A stretch of 17,830 nt of DNA from Isotricha intestinalis (Eukaryota > Ciliophora > Litostomatea > Vestibuliferida > Isotrichidae), in NCBI GenBank assembly GCA_023807065.1, contig JAJJLU010004139.1, forward strand, positions 1-17,830. The letters run 5' to 3'. Both the position numbers and the translations under genes were made by a program. The notes below the pieces were generated by a model, which was not told the origin of the DNA, searched no databases, and saw only the letters and a list, made by a program, of their open reading frames with translations. This document shows, piece after piece, positions 17,472-17,830 of the stretch (within the stretch, counting starts at the first letter, position 1; every line of letters begins with the position of its first letter).

Positions 17472-17816
17472 ATGTTTATTCTTATCATAATTTTGATAAT
17501 CATAATTGTCTCTTCATTCTTTTTGATTTATTTTATTAAATCTTCAATCAATAATCTTTCAAAACAAGAAAGGAAAATAACAAATAAACAAAATTCACAA
17601 AAAATAAAAAGAAAAATTTCTCCCGAAAAATTTCACGAAAAAAAATATAAATTATTGGAAAACATTAAAATATCTTTGAATAATATAATTAAAAAGAAAA
17701 TTGATAAATCATCTCTCAAAAAATTAATAGAAAAAGATATTAAGAAAATAGATAAATTTCAAATTAAAAAGAATAAAAATCCATATTTAAAAGAAACAAT
17801 AAAATCCTTTAAATAA
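17472..17816 (+). CDS. Small single-pass membrane protein with basic coiled tail
   Basis: This protein has 114 residues. Residues about 1-24 are a continuous hydrophobic helix (MFILIIILIIIIVSSFFLIY) that would act as an uncleaved signal anchor. The remaining 90 residues are strongly basic, with heptad-like Leu/Ile/Lys spacing (LLENIKISLNNIIKKKI). No family is recognised. The frame starts at ATG 17472 after a TATAAATAAAA leader and ends with TAA at 17814-17816, close to the right edge. Its composition is more balanced than the surrounding non-coding DNA, which supports a real gene, but the short length leaves doubt. Confidence 0.55.
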   Translation: MFILIIILIIIIVSSFFLIYFIKSSINNLSKQERKITNKQNSQKIKRKISPEKFHEKKYKLLENIKISLNNIIKKKIDKSSLKKLIEKDIKKIDKFQIKKNKNPYLKETIKSFK

Positions 17817-17830
17817 ACTCTTTAAAAAAA

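Noticed and set aside
1..17830. tRNA, rRNA, CRISPR, transposon or telomere repeat
   Set aside because: No tRNA-like T-loop motif, rRNA stretch, spaced direct repeats, transposase, terminal inverted repeats or telomere-type repeat was found on reading either strand.

Overview
The window is very AT-rich eukaryotic nuclear DNA from a microbial protist with tightly packed genes. Gaps between genes are mostly about 100-450 bases, genes lie on both strands, and the few introns are tiny: 28, 30, 32 and 37 nt, all starting GTA and ending TAG. The reading frames fit the standard genetic code. TAA, TAG and one TGA end genes, and the roughly 16 tryptophans in intact genes are all TGG. Small introns, compact layout and Asn/Lys-rich proteins fit a ciliate-like macronuclear genome that keeps the standard code, such as a litostome-type ciliate. 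This lineage is an inference; no marker in the window proves it.

Layout. Positions 1-407 (minus) hold the 5' part of the ribosomal stalk protein P0/uL10. Positions 408-1295 hold no firm gene, only a weak coding-like stretch near 916-1098. VPS16 (1296-4127), a tail-anchored TPR protein with a short first exon (4223-5048) and an oxysterol-binding-protein relative (5121-6536) follow, all on minus. A divergent EF-hand protein (6804-8867, plus) comes next, then a tetraspanin-like membrane protein split by a 28-nt intron (9028-10030, minus). On plus lie proteasome subunit beta-3 (10482-11102), a long coiled-coil protein (11279-12604) and a Qc-type SNARE with a 32-nt intron (12727-13442). A basic coiled-coil protein of unknown role is at 13710-14849 (minus). 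An Asn/Ser-rich protein at 15072-16712 (plus) looks like two open frames, but a 30-nt intron joins them. A decayed HP1-like chromodomain gene fills 16783-17350, and a small single-pass membrane protein sits at 17472-17816.

Several genes act in endomembrane traffic: VPS16 in HOPS/CORVET tethering, a SNARE for fusion, the ORP for lipid transfer and the tetraspanin for membrane organisation. They lie on different strands with housekeeping genes between, so this is probably coincidence rather than an operon-like cluster. The most notable items are the HP1-like pseudogene, the tiny-intron set that rescues broken-looking genes, and an apparent shift from A-ending to T-ending codons along many of the genes.
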